This document shows, in pieces, positions 25,894-36,323 of a DNA stretch of 64,000 nt; the first letter of the stretch is position 1; the number at the start of each line of letters is the position of its first letter. Position numbers and translations under genes: made by a program. The DNA is taken from the NCBI RefSeq assembly GCF_030548205.1, contig NZ_JAUORV010000014.1, positions 1 to 64,000 on the forward strand, written 5' to 3'. Below the pieces are notes generated by a model that did no database searches, was not told where the DNA came from, and saw only the letters and a program-made list of their open reading frames with translations. This DNA comes from Aliiglaciecola sp. 3_MG-2023. Lineage in GTDB: Bacteria; Pseudomonadota; Gammaproteobacteria; Enterobacterales; Alteromonadaceae.

Positions 25894-26517
25894 CTAACCT
25901 ATCTGCTGATTATGTATCACAAACATGCGTAAGGCAGTTTCACACATTTCATCGATATGACCAGCATCTGCATAAATACCATCGATTAGCAATCGTGCAA
26001 TTCCATGAATGGTCCCCCAAGTAACTTGAGATAGCCTTAGTGTATCTAACCTGGCGGGTAATAAGCCTTTATGTTGCCAATCTCGGGTCATTTTAACTTG
26101 AAATTGGAATGTCGGGTAGGCGATATCTTTCAGTGAGTCTGTGGCGCTATTTTGTTTCCATATTGTTCGACCAAACATAAGATCATACATTTCTGGGTTC
26201 TGCGCAGCGTAAGTGATATATCCATGGATAAAAGCTCTTAATTTCTGCTCTTCATTTAAATCTGGATTCTCGAATAACTCCTCCATCTGCAATTTCCAAT
26301 GGCTAAACCCTTGCTCAGCTATGGCACATAAAAGCTCATTTTTGTCTTTAAAATGATGATAAGGCGCTGTGCGCGAAACACCCACCTGATCGGCGAGCTT
26401 GCGCAATGACAGGTTCTCCACACCATGGTCTTTGAGCATAGAGGACGCCGTTTGTATAAGACTAGTGCGCAAATCACCGTGGTGGTATCGGGCTTTGAGG
26501 GGCTTTTTATCGGTCAT
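25894..26517 (-). CDS. TetR-family regulator of the adjacent beta-oxidation operon
   Basis: A 207-residue regulator. The N-terminal HTH is YHHGDLRTSLIQTASSMLKDHGVENLSLRKLADQVGVSRTAPYHHFKDK, followed by a helical C-terminal domain with WGTIHGIARLL, typical of the WHG-type TetR C-domain. It is divergent from the crotonase-fadH pair, and the 190-bp gap holds a strong 35-bp palindrome. The likely role is a repressor of that pair and of itself, released by an acyl-CoA-like ligand (inference). Confidence 0.9.
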   Translation of the reverse strand: MTDKKPLKARYHHGDLRTSLIQTASSMLKDHGVENLSLRKLADQVGVSRTAPYHHFKDKNELLCAIAEQGFSHWKLQMEELFENPDLNEEQKLRAFIHGYITYAAQNPEMYDLMFGRTIWKQNSATDSLKDIAYPTFQFQVKMTRDWQHKGLLPARLDTLRLSQVTWGTIHGIARLLIDGIYADAGHIDEMCETALRMFVIHNQQIG

Positions 26518-26538
26518 TCGGGCACTTTATCATAGATC

Positions 26539-26589
26539 TTGACAGCGTCAACATCTTACCTTATCTTGACGTTGTCTAGATAAGGTAAG
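26539..26589. promoter_or_regulatory. Palindromic operator cluster for the divergent TetR regulator
   Basis: Two related elements occur: TTGACAGCGTCAA at 26539-26551, and a 35-bp palindrome at 26555-26589 whose 11-base arms (CTTACCTTATC and GATAAGGTAAG) flank TTGACGTTGTCTA at 26566-26578. The two TTGAC-type cores are 27 bp apart. This is the expected site for the TetR protein at 25894-26517. Confidence 0.75.
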
Positions 26590-26708
26590 TTTAAGCGTTC
26601 CGGCATGGAATTCATCCGATTTATAGGTACGCATAAGCTAACTAAACAGCCTCAACTTTGTAGGCGTGCTTTACTTATTGTCGGTGTACTAGCTTGGAGA
26701 AGACCACC

Positions 26709-27581
26709 TTGGAAAACGTAGATAAAAATTTAGATTTTTCACAATTAACCACATTAACGGTAACAATAGAAAATCATATTGCCCATATTCAGTTGTCTCG
26801 CCCCGAACAACTTAACAGCATGATCCCAGCGTTTTGGCAGGAATTGCCTGACACTGTTCGAAAAATTGATCATGAGTCGGCAGCGAGAGTGATCGTTATT
26901 TCAGCCCTAGGAAAACATTTTAGTGCGGGTATGGATTTGTCAGTATTTTCGCAAATGGCAAAAGACTTTAAAGGCGAACCCGCGCGCAGAGCGGAAAGAC
27001 TAAGACGTTCAGTTTTGGAATTACAAGACTCCTTTAATGCCCTTGAACAAGTCAGAATGCCGGTGTTAGTTGCTACCCATGGTGGAGTTATTGGCGGCGC
27101 GGTAGACATGATTTGCGCGGCTGATTGTCGATATTGCACCCAAGATACGTTTTTTACCATCAAAGAAACAGAAATCGGTATGACTGCCGATGTGGGTACC
27201 TTGCAAAGGTTGCCTCATCTTATTCCCCAGGGCTTAGTAAGGGAGCTGGCGTTTACAGGTAGGAATTGGAGTGCGCAAGAAGCGTTGGCTCAGGGCTTTG
27301 TGAATGCTGTGTTTGAAGATCATGAGACCATGCTTTCGACAGTGATGAAGCTTGCTAAAAAGATTGCGGCCAATTCCCCAATGGCAGTAGCAGGATGTAA
27401 AGAGATGATTAACTATACGCGTGATCATAATGTGCAAGATAGCCTTAATTATATGGCGACATGGCAGTCTGGCATGTTCCAAATGCCTGATATTCAAGAA
27501 GCTATGGCATCACAAACCGAAAAACGCCTGCCGCAATACGCTGAGTTATTAGATAAAAGCTCGATGATGAGCCACAAATAA
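26709..27581 (+). CDS. Enoyl-CoA hydratase/isomerase-family protein (crotonase fold)
   Basis: A roughly 290-residue crotonase. The oxyanion-hole segments are ISALGKHFSAGMDLS and ATHGGVIGGAVDMICAADCRY, with the acidic catalytic region KETEIGMTADVGTLQRLP. The Asp-rich ADVG pattern resembles dienoyl-CoA isomerase (ECH1-type), which would suit the dienoyl-CoA reductase next door. There is no ATG at the start. TTG 26709 has GGAG nine bases before it, and TTG 26694 is also in frame. It lies 21 bp upstream of fadH and is probably in one TetR-controlled operon. Confidence 0.9.
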   Translation: MENVDKNLDFSQLTTLTVTIENHIAHIQLSRPEQLNSMIPAFWQELPDTVRKIDHESAARVIVISALGKHFSAGMDLSVFSQMAKDFKGEPARRAERLRRSVLELQDSFNALEQVRMPVLVATHGGVIGGAVDMICAADCRYCTQDTFFTIKETEIGMTADVGTLQRLPHLIPQGLVRELAFTGRNWSAQEALAQGFVNAVFEDHETMLSTVMKLAKKIAANSPMAVAGCKEMINYTRDHNVQDSLNYMATWQSGMFQMPDIQEAMASQTEKRLPQYAELLDKSSMMSHK

Positions 27582-27587
27582 TTGTAA

Positions 27588-30290
<2,703 letters not shown>

Positions 30291-30311
30291 GACAATTTAG
30301 CAACACCCATA

Positions 30312-30339
30312 AAAAAACCAGTCATTCGACTGGTTTTTT
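30312..30339. terminator. Rho-independent terminator of sodB
   Basis: AAAAAACCAGTC and GACTGGTTTTTT arms with loop attc work for leftward sodB and may also stop transcription coming from the repeat array. Confidence 0.9.
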
Positions 30340-30361
30340 GTTTTAACGTTTTAACGCAGAA

Positions 30362-30943
30362 TTAAGCGAAGTTAGATGCCGCGAAATCCCAGTTAACAAG
30401 TGCCCAAAAACCACCTAAGTAGTTAGGACGCACGTTACGGTAATCAATGTAGTAAGCGTGTTCCCATAAATCTACAGTAATAAGAGGTGTTAGACCTTCT
30501 TCTGTGATTGGCGTACCTGCGTTACTGGTATTGACGATATCTAGGCTGCCATCAGCTGTTTTTACCAACCATGTCCAGCTAGAACCGAAGTTATTGACTG
30601 CTTTATCATTGAAAGCCGCTTTGAAGTCATCAAAAGAACCCCATTTCGCAGTAATTGCATCAGCTAAAGCACCAGTTGGTTCGCCGCCGCCATTTGGACT
30701 TAGGCTGTTCCAATAAAAGGTGTGGTTCCAGATTTGCGCAGCATTGTTAAATACACCGCCGTCTGATTGCTTAACCACATCTTCCAATGACATATCAGCC
30801 ATTGCAGTACCTTCAACTAAACCATTTAACTTAGTTACATAAGTAGCGTGATGTTTACCATAGTGGTAATCAAGAGTTTCAGAAGAAATATGCGGTTCTA
30901 GAGCGTTTCTTTCATAGGGTAACGGGGGTAGTTCAAAAGCCAT
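30362..30943 (-). CDS. sodB: Iron superoxide dismutase
   Basis: A 193-residue enzyme that turns superoxide into peroxide and oxygen in the cytoplasm. Metal-ligand motifs are visible: [13 protein letters not shown] (first His), [11 protein letters not shown] (second His) and [14 protein letters not shown] (Asp and third His). QIWNHTFYW and the overall length are of the Fe/SodB type. GGAGA precedes the ATG. It stands alone with its own terminator. Confidence 0.95.
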   Translation of the reverse strand: MAFELPPLPYERNALEPHISSETLDYHYGKHHATYVTKLNGLVEGTAMADMSLEDVVKQSDGGVFNNAAQIWNHTFYWNSLSPNGGGEPTGALADAITAKWGSFDDFKAAFNDKAVNNFGSSWTWLVKTADGSLDIVNTSNAGTPITEEGLTPLITVDLWEHAYYIDYRNVRPNYLGGFWALVNWDFAASNFA

Positions 30944-31280
30944 GTAAATTCTCCATTAATGTGAGCTTAGCGTTTATTAAATTACTTTCAGCTAAATGCT
31001 AGCGTGAATTTCAAGAATGTAAAGCATCAATATCAGCTTTACATTCTAATATAATTATATGATTTATAAATGATGATCTGGGGATAAGATGCTTATTATC
31101 AACCCGAATTACAAATACTTTTTACGTAGTCGTTAGATTATTTCTGAATTTGCATTTATTCAACTACTGCCAGTGATTGTGACAAATCTATGTAATTTAG
31201 CAAACCTTTTGGAAAGGAGAGCTTGAAAGAGGTAAACTAACACCCATATTGAAACTAACTTATATTTAGAGAGTGGTAAA
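30944..31280. other. Intergenic region between divergent sodB and grxD
   Basis: This AT-rich 337-bp gap carries the divergent promoters. I see no clear Fur or IscR box, and no small ORF worth calling. Confidence 0.4.
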
Positions 31281-31622
31281 ATGGACACTGTAGAGAAAAT
31301 CAAACAACAAATTAATGAAAACCCAATTTTATTATATATGAAAGGGTCTCCGAAGCTGCCAAGTTGCGGTTTTTCTTCTCAAGCTTCACAAGCGCTAATG
31401 TCTTGCGGTGAGCAATTTGCGTATGTCGATATTTTGCAAAACCCTGATATTCGTGCCGAATTACCTAAATATGCAGATTGGCCAACATTCCCGCAACTGT
31501 GGGTTGACGGTGAATTGGTTGGTGGTTGTGACATCATTATGGAAATGTTTCAGCAAGGTGAATTACAGCCTTTGATTAAAGAAACGGCAGAAAAAAATGC
31601 TGAAGAAGGTAAAGAAGGCTAG
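31281..31622 (+). CDS. grxD: Monothiol glutaredoxin Grx4
   Basis: A 113-residue Grx4-family protein with the monothiol active site CGFS at residues 29-32 (PSCGFSSQ), the GSH-binding WPTFPQLWVDGELVGGCDII region, and a short acidic tail. Members bridge [2Fe-2S] clusters with glutathione and traffic them to targets. It stands alone with its own terminator, near sodB and bfd. Confidence 0.95.
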   Translation: MDTVEKIKQQINENPILLYMKGSPKLPSCGFSSQASQALMSCGEQFAYVDILQNPDIRAELPKYADWPTFPQLWVDGELVGGCDIIMEMFQQGELQPLIKETAEKNAEEGKEG

Positions 31623-31644
31623 ACTTTTCCTAACCTTAGAAACG

Positions 31645-31671
31645 AAAAAAGGAGCTCAATGCTCCTTTTTT
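31645..31671. terminator. Rho-independent terminator between grxD and bfd
   Basis: The arms AAAAAAGGAGC and GCTCCTTTTTT with loop tcaat serve both convergent genes. Confidence 0.92.
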
Positions 31672-31688
31672 GGTGAATAAAGTTCGAT

Positions 31689-31883
31689 TTAACTCACTTC
31701 TTTGAATAAACTCTCGTCAACAATTGTGGTATCGATAATATCTTGAGCCATTTGGATACAGCGCCCACATTGACTACCAACACCCAACTTAGCGCGTAAT
31801 TCACGGGTACTACCAATACCGTCTTCGCGGACAACTTTTTCAATAGCTTTATCAGTAATGCCGTGGCACAAACAAACGTACAT
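31689..31883 (-). CDS. bfd: Bacterioferritin-associated ferredoxin
   Basis: A 64-residue protein with the Bfd [2Fe-2S] pattern: CLCHG near the N-terminus (Cys 4 and 6) and CGRC at about 39-42. Bfd delivers electrons to bacterioferritin to release stored iron. GAGGTG precedes the ATG, and a Fur-like box lies at 31908-31928. bfr is not in the window. Confidence 0.93.
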   Translation of the reverse strand: MYVCLCHGITDKAIEKVVREDGIGSTRELRAKLGVGSQCGRCIQMAQDIIDTTIVDESLFKEVS

Positions 31884-31907
31884 TCAAATACACCTCAATC
31901 GTTATGC

Positions 31908-31928
31908 AAATGATAATAGTTGTTATTT
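31908..31928 (-). promoter_or_regulatory. Probable Fur box upstream of bfd
   Basis: AAATGATAATAGTTGTTATTT is an imperfect palindrome carrying ATGATAAT, close to the Fur consensus GATAATGATAATCATTATC. It lies 25-45 bases before the bfd start. Iron-repressed bfd is known in other bacteria. Confidence 0.6.
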
Positions 31929-32160
31929 GTATCGAATACAAGTATTAAATTGGCTATTTGTTATACTTTAAACGGGTTTATTACGAGCGACAGCGGGATC
32001 CAGTGTTCAAATCTAAATTAATTTTCAAATAAATTGAAAAAACTTAATTGTTTTCCTTGGGTTTTAATAAACTAGTCTTATATTCTGCTTATCAGTAATG
32101 AAAATATTACCTATCATGCATTTGCGTTTAAAATGCTTTCACTAATAAATGGAGAAAAAA

Positions 32161-32766
32161 ATGAGTGTACTAGTTGGTCGTCCAGCCCCAGATTTCACTG
32201 CAGCAGCAGTTCTTGGCAGCGGAGAGATTGTTGATAGTTTTACCCTTAGCGAAAACATTAAAGGTAAAAAAGCAGTTATCTTTTTCTATCCTTTAGATTT
32301 CACTTTTGTATGTCCTTCAGAGTTGATAGCGTTTGATAAACGTTATGAAGAGTTCACTAAGCGCGGCGTTGAAGTTATTGGTGTATCAATTGATTCACAA
32401 TTTAGCCATAACGCATGGCGTAATACCCCAGTAAACGAAGGTGGCATCGGTCCAGTGAAGTATACTTTGGTAGCTGATACTAAACATGAAATCTGCCAAG
32501 CATATGATGTAGAACATCCTGATGCAGGCGTGGCTTTCCGTGGCTCTTTCTTAATTGATGCAGAAGGTAACGTACGTCACCAAGTCGTTAACGACTTACC
32601 ACTAGGTCGTAACGTTGATGAAATGCTACGCATGGTTGACGCCTTGAACTTCCATGAAGAGCATGGTGAAGTGTGTCCAGCTGGCTGGCAAGAAGGTAAA
32701 AAAGGTATGGATGCATCTCCAGAAGGTGTAGCTAAATATCTTGCAGAGAATTCTGACGCGCTTTAA
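32161..32766 (+). CDS. 2-Cys peroxiredoxin (AhpC/Prx1 type)
   Basis: A 201-residue thiol peroxidase that reduces peroxides. The peroxidatic Cys is in FTFVCPSE (Cys 51) and the resolving Cys in HGEVCPAGW (about residue 170), so it is a typical 2-Cys enzyme. The GG-loop and YF-type C-terminal features of sensitive eukaryotic forms are not obvious. GGAG six bases before ATG 32161 decides the start over an in-frame ATG at 32149. No AhpF is adjacent, so thioredoxin is the likelier reductant. Confidence 0.93.
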   Translation: MSVLVGRPAPDFTAAAVLGSGEIVDSFTLSENIKGKKAVIFFYPLDFTFVCPSELIAFDKRYEEFTKRGVEVIGVSIDSQFSHNAWRNTPVNEGGIGPVKYTLVADTKHEICQAYDVEHPDAGVAFRGSFLIDAEGNVRHQVVNDLPLGRNVDEMLRMVDALNFHEEHGEVCPAGWQEGKKGMDASPEGVAKYLAENSDAL

Positions 32767-32781
32767 GAAACAATAGATAAC

Positions 32782-32819
32782 AAAAAACCGCGTCGCTGCA
32801 AAGTGACGCGGTTTTTTTT
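32782..32819. terminator. Rho-independent terminator after the peroxiredoxin gene
   Basis: The arms AAAAAACCGCGTC and GACGCGGTTTTTT with a 10-base loop form the hairpin, which is also placed to stop the convergent yip1 gene. Confidence 0.92.
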
Positions 32820-32835
32820 ATGCTATTTGAAAACG

Positions 32836-33435
32836 TTAGTGGGTAAACACCGGATCACCAATGACACTCCACATCAGCACCGAACCCACCATAAGTACCA
32901 CAAGCAGAATCAGACCACCTGTCACTACAGCGCTCGAATAAATAAAACCTTTGTCCTCAGGTATGTGTAGCATGATCGGAACCCCTGAGTACAACAGGTA
33001 AATAGAATAGGAGATACCAATAAAGGCTACCACCATAACAAACCAAAGCGCGGGATAAAACGCGGCAAACCCGCACATAAATAAGGGTGTTGCCGTATAA
33101 GCAGCTAGTTCTAAAGACTGTGTATAGCTTGGGTTAGAGTCAAATACTTTGGCCAGTTCATAAATGATAATTGCCAAAGCAATGACGCCCGCAATTAGGC
33201 CAAAATACATACCTATGCCTAGTGATGCCGCCGACATCTGATCTAACTTAATAACTTCCCCAACGCCAATACTCCAACCCAAATGATAGGAAGAGTAATA
33301 ACTTAAAAGAGCAGGAATAAGTGAAATGATGCCTATATGACTCAAGCTATAGAAATAACTTTCATGCCTTTCGTCAATTGCATGCCATTCTTCTTTTGGA
33401 TGAGTATAAAAACCCCATAAGTGATTTAGTACCAA
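32836..33435 (-). CDS. Yip1-family inner-membrane protein
   Basis: A 199-residue protein with five predicted transmembrane helices and the typical Yip1 start (LNHLWGFYTHPKEEWHAIDE). TTG 33435 is the start, because AGGAG lies 7 bases upstream and the protein then begins at the family's N-terminus. The longer frame to 33498 has no support. The function is unknown (YohC-like). Confidence 0.85.
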   Translation of the reverse strand: MVLNHLWGFYTHPKEEWHAIDERHESYFYSLSHIGIISLIPALLSYYSSYHLGWSIGVGEVIKLDQMSAASLGIGMYFGLIAGVIALAIIIYELAKVFDSNPSYTQSLELAAYTATPLFMCGFAAFYPALWFVMVVAFIGISYSIYLLYSGVPIMLHIPEDKGFIYSSAVVTGGLILLVVLMVGSVLMWSVIGDPVFTH

Positions 33436-33584
33436 GATATGACTCCTTTGATGGCTTTTTGAACGATCGTTAATTATTAAATAACCAATAAATAACAATC
33501 CATTAACAACAGTTTCTTTTACAAACGATTTTTCGTCAACTGATTTGTTTACTTTTACGCCAAATAATTAGTTTTGGTTGCATT

Positions 33585-33743
33585 ATGACTAAAGTATTCA
33601 ATTCAATTGCGTATGCAAATAACTATTTAAAGAGCTATGTAAAGAACGAGGGGTGGAATTGGGGAGGAAAAAGCGTGGGTTTTAGATATTTGCTGTTGCA
33701 TCCAACCAATATTGCAAAACAGGATTTCTCGCATTTAACTTAA
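33585..33743 (+). CDS. Candidate 52-residue small ORF
   Basis: ATG 33585 opens a frame of 52 codons (MTKVFNSIAYANNYLKSYVK and more) that ends at TAA 33743. The product would be basic and soluble, with a WNWGGKSVGFRY segment. No Shine-Dalgarno site is visible, so it may be chance. Apart from it, the 33436-33831 gap shows nothing. Confidence 0.25.
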   Translation: MTKVFNSIAYANNYLKSYVKNEGWNWGGKSVGFRYLLLHPTNIAKQDFSHLT

Positions 33744-33831
33744 ATAAAAAATTTTGGATCGGTAAATCAGTTGAAATAGGCTAATTTTGGTTTGATATTG
33801 CGTCACAGTCTAAGGCTTCACTGGTGCAACT

Positions 33832-34734
33832 TTATACCACTTTCACTTGTTTAGATAAATTCATAAACGTAGTTAAATAATCTGGTGGTGCTTCATTGGC
33901 GCGAATTCCTAGGTGTATCGATTTTCGAATTCCGTTTTTCGCCATCGCACTAATTAACGATATTGGTTTGATATCCATGTGTTGTTGATACTCTTCTACT
34001 AACCAACGTGGTAGTGCAGCAATACCGCGATTTGCGGCTACCATTTGCAGCATAATTTCCGTATTTTCAATGAATTTGTGTTGTTTTACACTGGCGCCCG
34101 CTGGGGTTAAAAAATGGCTGAAAATGTCTAACCTGGTAGGTTCTACGGGGTAAGTTATCAGAGTTTGCTCTGTTAAATCTTGTGGCACAATTTGTTTTTT
34201 AGTGGCTAGCAAAGATTTCCCAGATACAACCAAAACGTGTTCATAATCAAAAACTGGGGTGTAAATCACGTTTTGATGGATCAACGGATCAGGGGTGATA
34301 AGTAAGTCTATGTCATACCCAAGTAAGGCGCTTAAGCCGCCAAACTGAAATTTTTGGCGAACATCTACATCTACGCCTTCACAAGCTGTGAGAAAGGGAT
34401 TCACTACTTTTAGTAGCCATTGATAACAGGGGTGACATTCCATGCCAATTCGTAGAATGCCTTTTTTGCCTTGGGCAATTTGGTCTAACTGCTGTTCCGC
34501 ATACTCAAATTGCGGTAACAAGCGGTTAGCTAGCCCAAGTAGTTGGTTACCTGCTTGGGTTAGGCGCAATTTACGCCCATCTTTTTGCCATACTGGCACC
34601 TCATAATGGAGTTCTATTTTTTTTATTGCATGACTGAGGGCGGATTGGGTTAAACAAAGTTGTGAAGCCGCTTGGGTAACCGTTCCTGTTTCGGCAACGG
34701 CTTTAATGATACTGAGATGACTACGATCCAACAT
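33832..34734 (-). CDS. metR: LysR-family regulator, MetR-like
   Basis: A 300-residue LysR-type regulator. The N-terminal HTH is VTQAASQLCLTQSALSHAIKKIE. The effector domain begins GILRIGMECHPCYQWLLKVV, close to E. coli MetR (RIAIECHSCIQWL), and continues with LLITPDPL and FDYEHVLVV. MetR senses homocysteine and controls methionine genes. A perfect MetR consensus TGAA-N5-TTCA lies at 34750-34762 before this gene. It is divergent from lrgA, and control of lrgAB by it is possible but unproven. Confidence 0.8.
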   Translation of the reverse strand: MLDRSHLSIIKAVAETGTVTQAASQLCLTQSALSHAIKKIELHYEVPVWQKDGRKLRLTQAGNQLLGLANRLLPQFEYAEQQLDQIAQGKKGILRIGMECHPCYQWLLKVVNPFLTACEGVDVDVRQKFQFGGLSALLGYDIDLLITPDPLIHQNVIYTPVFDYEHVLVVSGKSLLATKKQIVPQDLTEQTLITYPVEPTRLDIFSHFLTPAGASVKQHKFIENTEIMLQMVAANRGIAALPRWLVEEYQQHMDIKPISLISAMAKNGIRKSIHLGIRANEAPPDYLTTFMNLSKQVKVV

Positions 34735-34749
34735 AGTTGACTAATCTTA

Positions 34750-34762
34750 TGAAGAAAATTCA
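34750..34762. promoter_or_regulatory. MetR-type operator
   Basis: TGAAGAAAATTCA fits the MetR consensus TGAA-N5-TTCA exactly and lies 16-28 bases before the metR-like start, as expected for autoregulation. The rest of the gap to lrgA (34735-35052) shows AT-rich sequence and the lrgA promoter region. Confidence 0.6.
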
Positions 34763-35052
34763 TGAATAAACCAAAATGTACCATTATAGTTCATTTATTC
34801 AAATGCTTAATGTGGGAAAATGGTGGGCTATTTGAATATATTGATAGTTAAATATTTAAATTAGTCAAAAAGTTAAATAGTAAATTGCGTTAGTTTTTTG
34901 CCCCATTGATAAACAACCTCCTTAAGTAACCTGTTTAATTGAAATAGTACTTACGGACTATTAATTTCCTGTTTAATTTAACCTGGTGCGCAGACTTGTG
35001 ATGACATTCTGGTATTATCAATGTATCTATTATTAATGGGCATTAAATCAGT

Positions 35053-35418
35053 GTGTTAAGTACGATCTTTAAGCTTTTCTTTTCCATCGCTATTATCTTC
35101 TTATTTTTGTGGACAGGCATTTCAATTCAAGCCTTATCAGGAATATCATTCCCCGGCAGTATCATCGGTATGTTGCTCTTATTTTTCTGTTTATCAGTCG
35201 GCATTGTCCCCGTTCAATTTTTGCAAGGGGGAGCCAAATTAATGCTAAAACATATGCTGTTGTTCTTCATTCCTATTTCTGTAGGACTAATGAATTATTT
35301 TGATGTTCTCTATCAACAAATGGGGCTGTTTTTAGCTTGCACCCTAGGTGCAAATATTTTGGTCGCTATACTGCTCAGCTATTTGTTTAGAATGCTTAAC
35401 TCTGGGGAGAAGGAATAA
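35053..35418 (+). CDS. lrgA: CidA/LrgA-family membrane protein
   Basis: A 121-residue protein with four predicted helices. The family pattern is FLFLWTGISIQALSGISFPGSIIGMLLLF. It begins with GTG 35053. CidA/LrgA proteins are holin-like, linked to autolysis or export of small metabolites. The last base of its stop overlaps the lrgB ATG, so the two are coupled. Confidence 0.88.
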   Translation: MLSTIFKLFFSIAIIFLFLWTGISIQALSGISFPGSIIGMLLLFFCLSVGIVPVQFLQGGAKLMLKHMLLFFIPISVGLMNYFDVLYQQMGLFLACTLGANILVAILLSYLFRMLNSGEKE

Positions 35419-36089
35419 TGTGGATTGGCTTAACAATCATTGCTTATGTTGTTGCCTTGTTTGTTTTAAAACATCTGAAAGTGCCGTTTCTGAATTCATT
35501 GTTGCTAGGCATGACAATGGTTATGTTGGTGCTCTACGGATTCGATATACCCTATGAAACTTATTATGCACAAACCAGTTGGATAAACTATTTCATGCAA
35601 GCTGCGGTAGTGGCGTTAGCTTATCCATTGTATGAGCAATTGCCACAAATTCGCTCTAACCTAAAGTTCATTTTGCTATCGTGTTTTAGTAGCTGTTTTA
35701 TCTCAATTTTTTTAACGGGGTTTGTTGCCTGGTTGTATGATACGCCAGCACCACTTTTAGCATCCATTATTGTAAAATCTGTCACCACGCCTATTGCCGT
35801 GGAAATTAGTGCAAGTTTAGATGGGCAAACCGCTATAGTGGTGATCTTAGTGTTAATTGCTGGATTAACAGGCGCAACCTTGTTTTATCCTATATTTCGA
35901 TTATTAGGGGTGAAAGATGCGGCGCATCGTGGGATCATTTTAGGCAGTCTTTCTCATGCTATTGGTACTTCTGTCAGTGTGAAGCATTCCTCTAAAGATA
36001 CCGCTTTCAGTTCGGTCGCACTGATCATAACCGCGATTTTTTCATCATTTCTTGCTCCCTTGGCGTATCAATTTTTTATATGGATTTAG
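35418..36089 (+). CDS. lrgB: LrgB/CidB-family membrane protein
   Basis: A 223-residue polytopic protein with the family motif KSVTTPIAVEISASLDG and the late GIILGSLSHAIGTSVSVKHSSKD. It pairs with LrgA and shares one base of overlap with it. In other organisms LrgAB/PLGG1 moves pyruvate or glycolate. Which substrate applies here is unknown. Confidence 0.9.
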   Translation: MWIGLTIIAYVVALFVLKHLKVPFLNSLLLGMTMVMLVLYGFDIPYETYYAQTSWINYFMQAAVVALAYPLYEQLPQIRSNLKFILLSCFSSCFISIFLTGFVAWLYDTPAPLLASIIVKSVTTPIAVEISASLDGQTAIVVILVLIAGLTGATLFYPIFRLLGVKDAAHRGIILGSLSHAIGTSVSVKHSSKDTAFSSVALIITAIFSSFLAPLAYQFFIWI

Positions 36090-36323
36090 TCGTTCAGCCG
36101 ATTCATTATGTTTTTTCGAAATTACAAAAGAAGAAAAAGCAATGAAAACTGACTGGTATAAATTTCCTTATTAATCCATTCTTTCACACTGTGTTTTAGG
36201 GAGCCAAAATGCTTCAGATATGCGTTTAGGCTTAATTGCGGTTGATTCATTGGTGAGGTGCTTGCTTAGACCCGTGCTGCTTGTCATGAATCCATTTTAT
36301 CGCCCATTAATTGAGGGAACTAA

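Noticed and set aside
32082-32160. OxyR site before the peroxiredoxin gene
   Set aside because: Only a loose CTAT-type fragment is present, without the four spaced half sites of the OxyR consensus.
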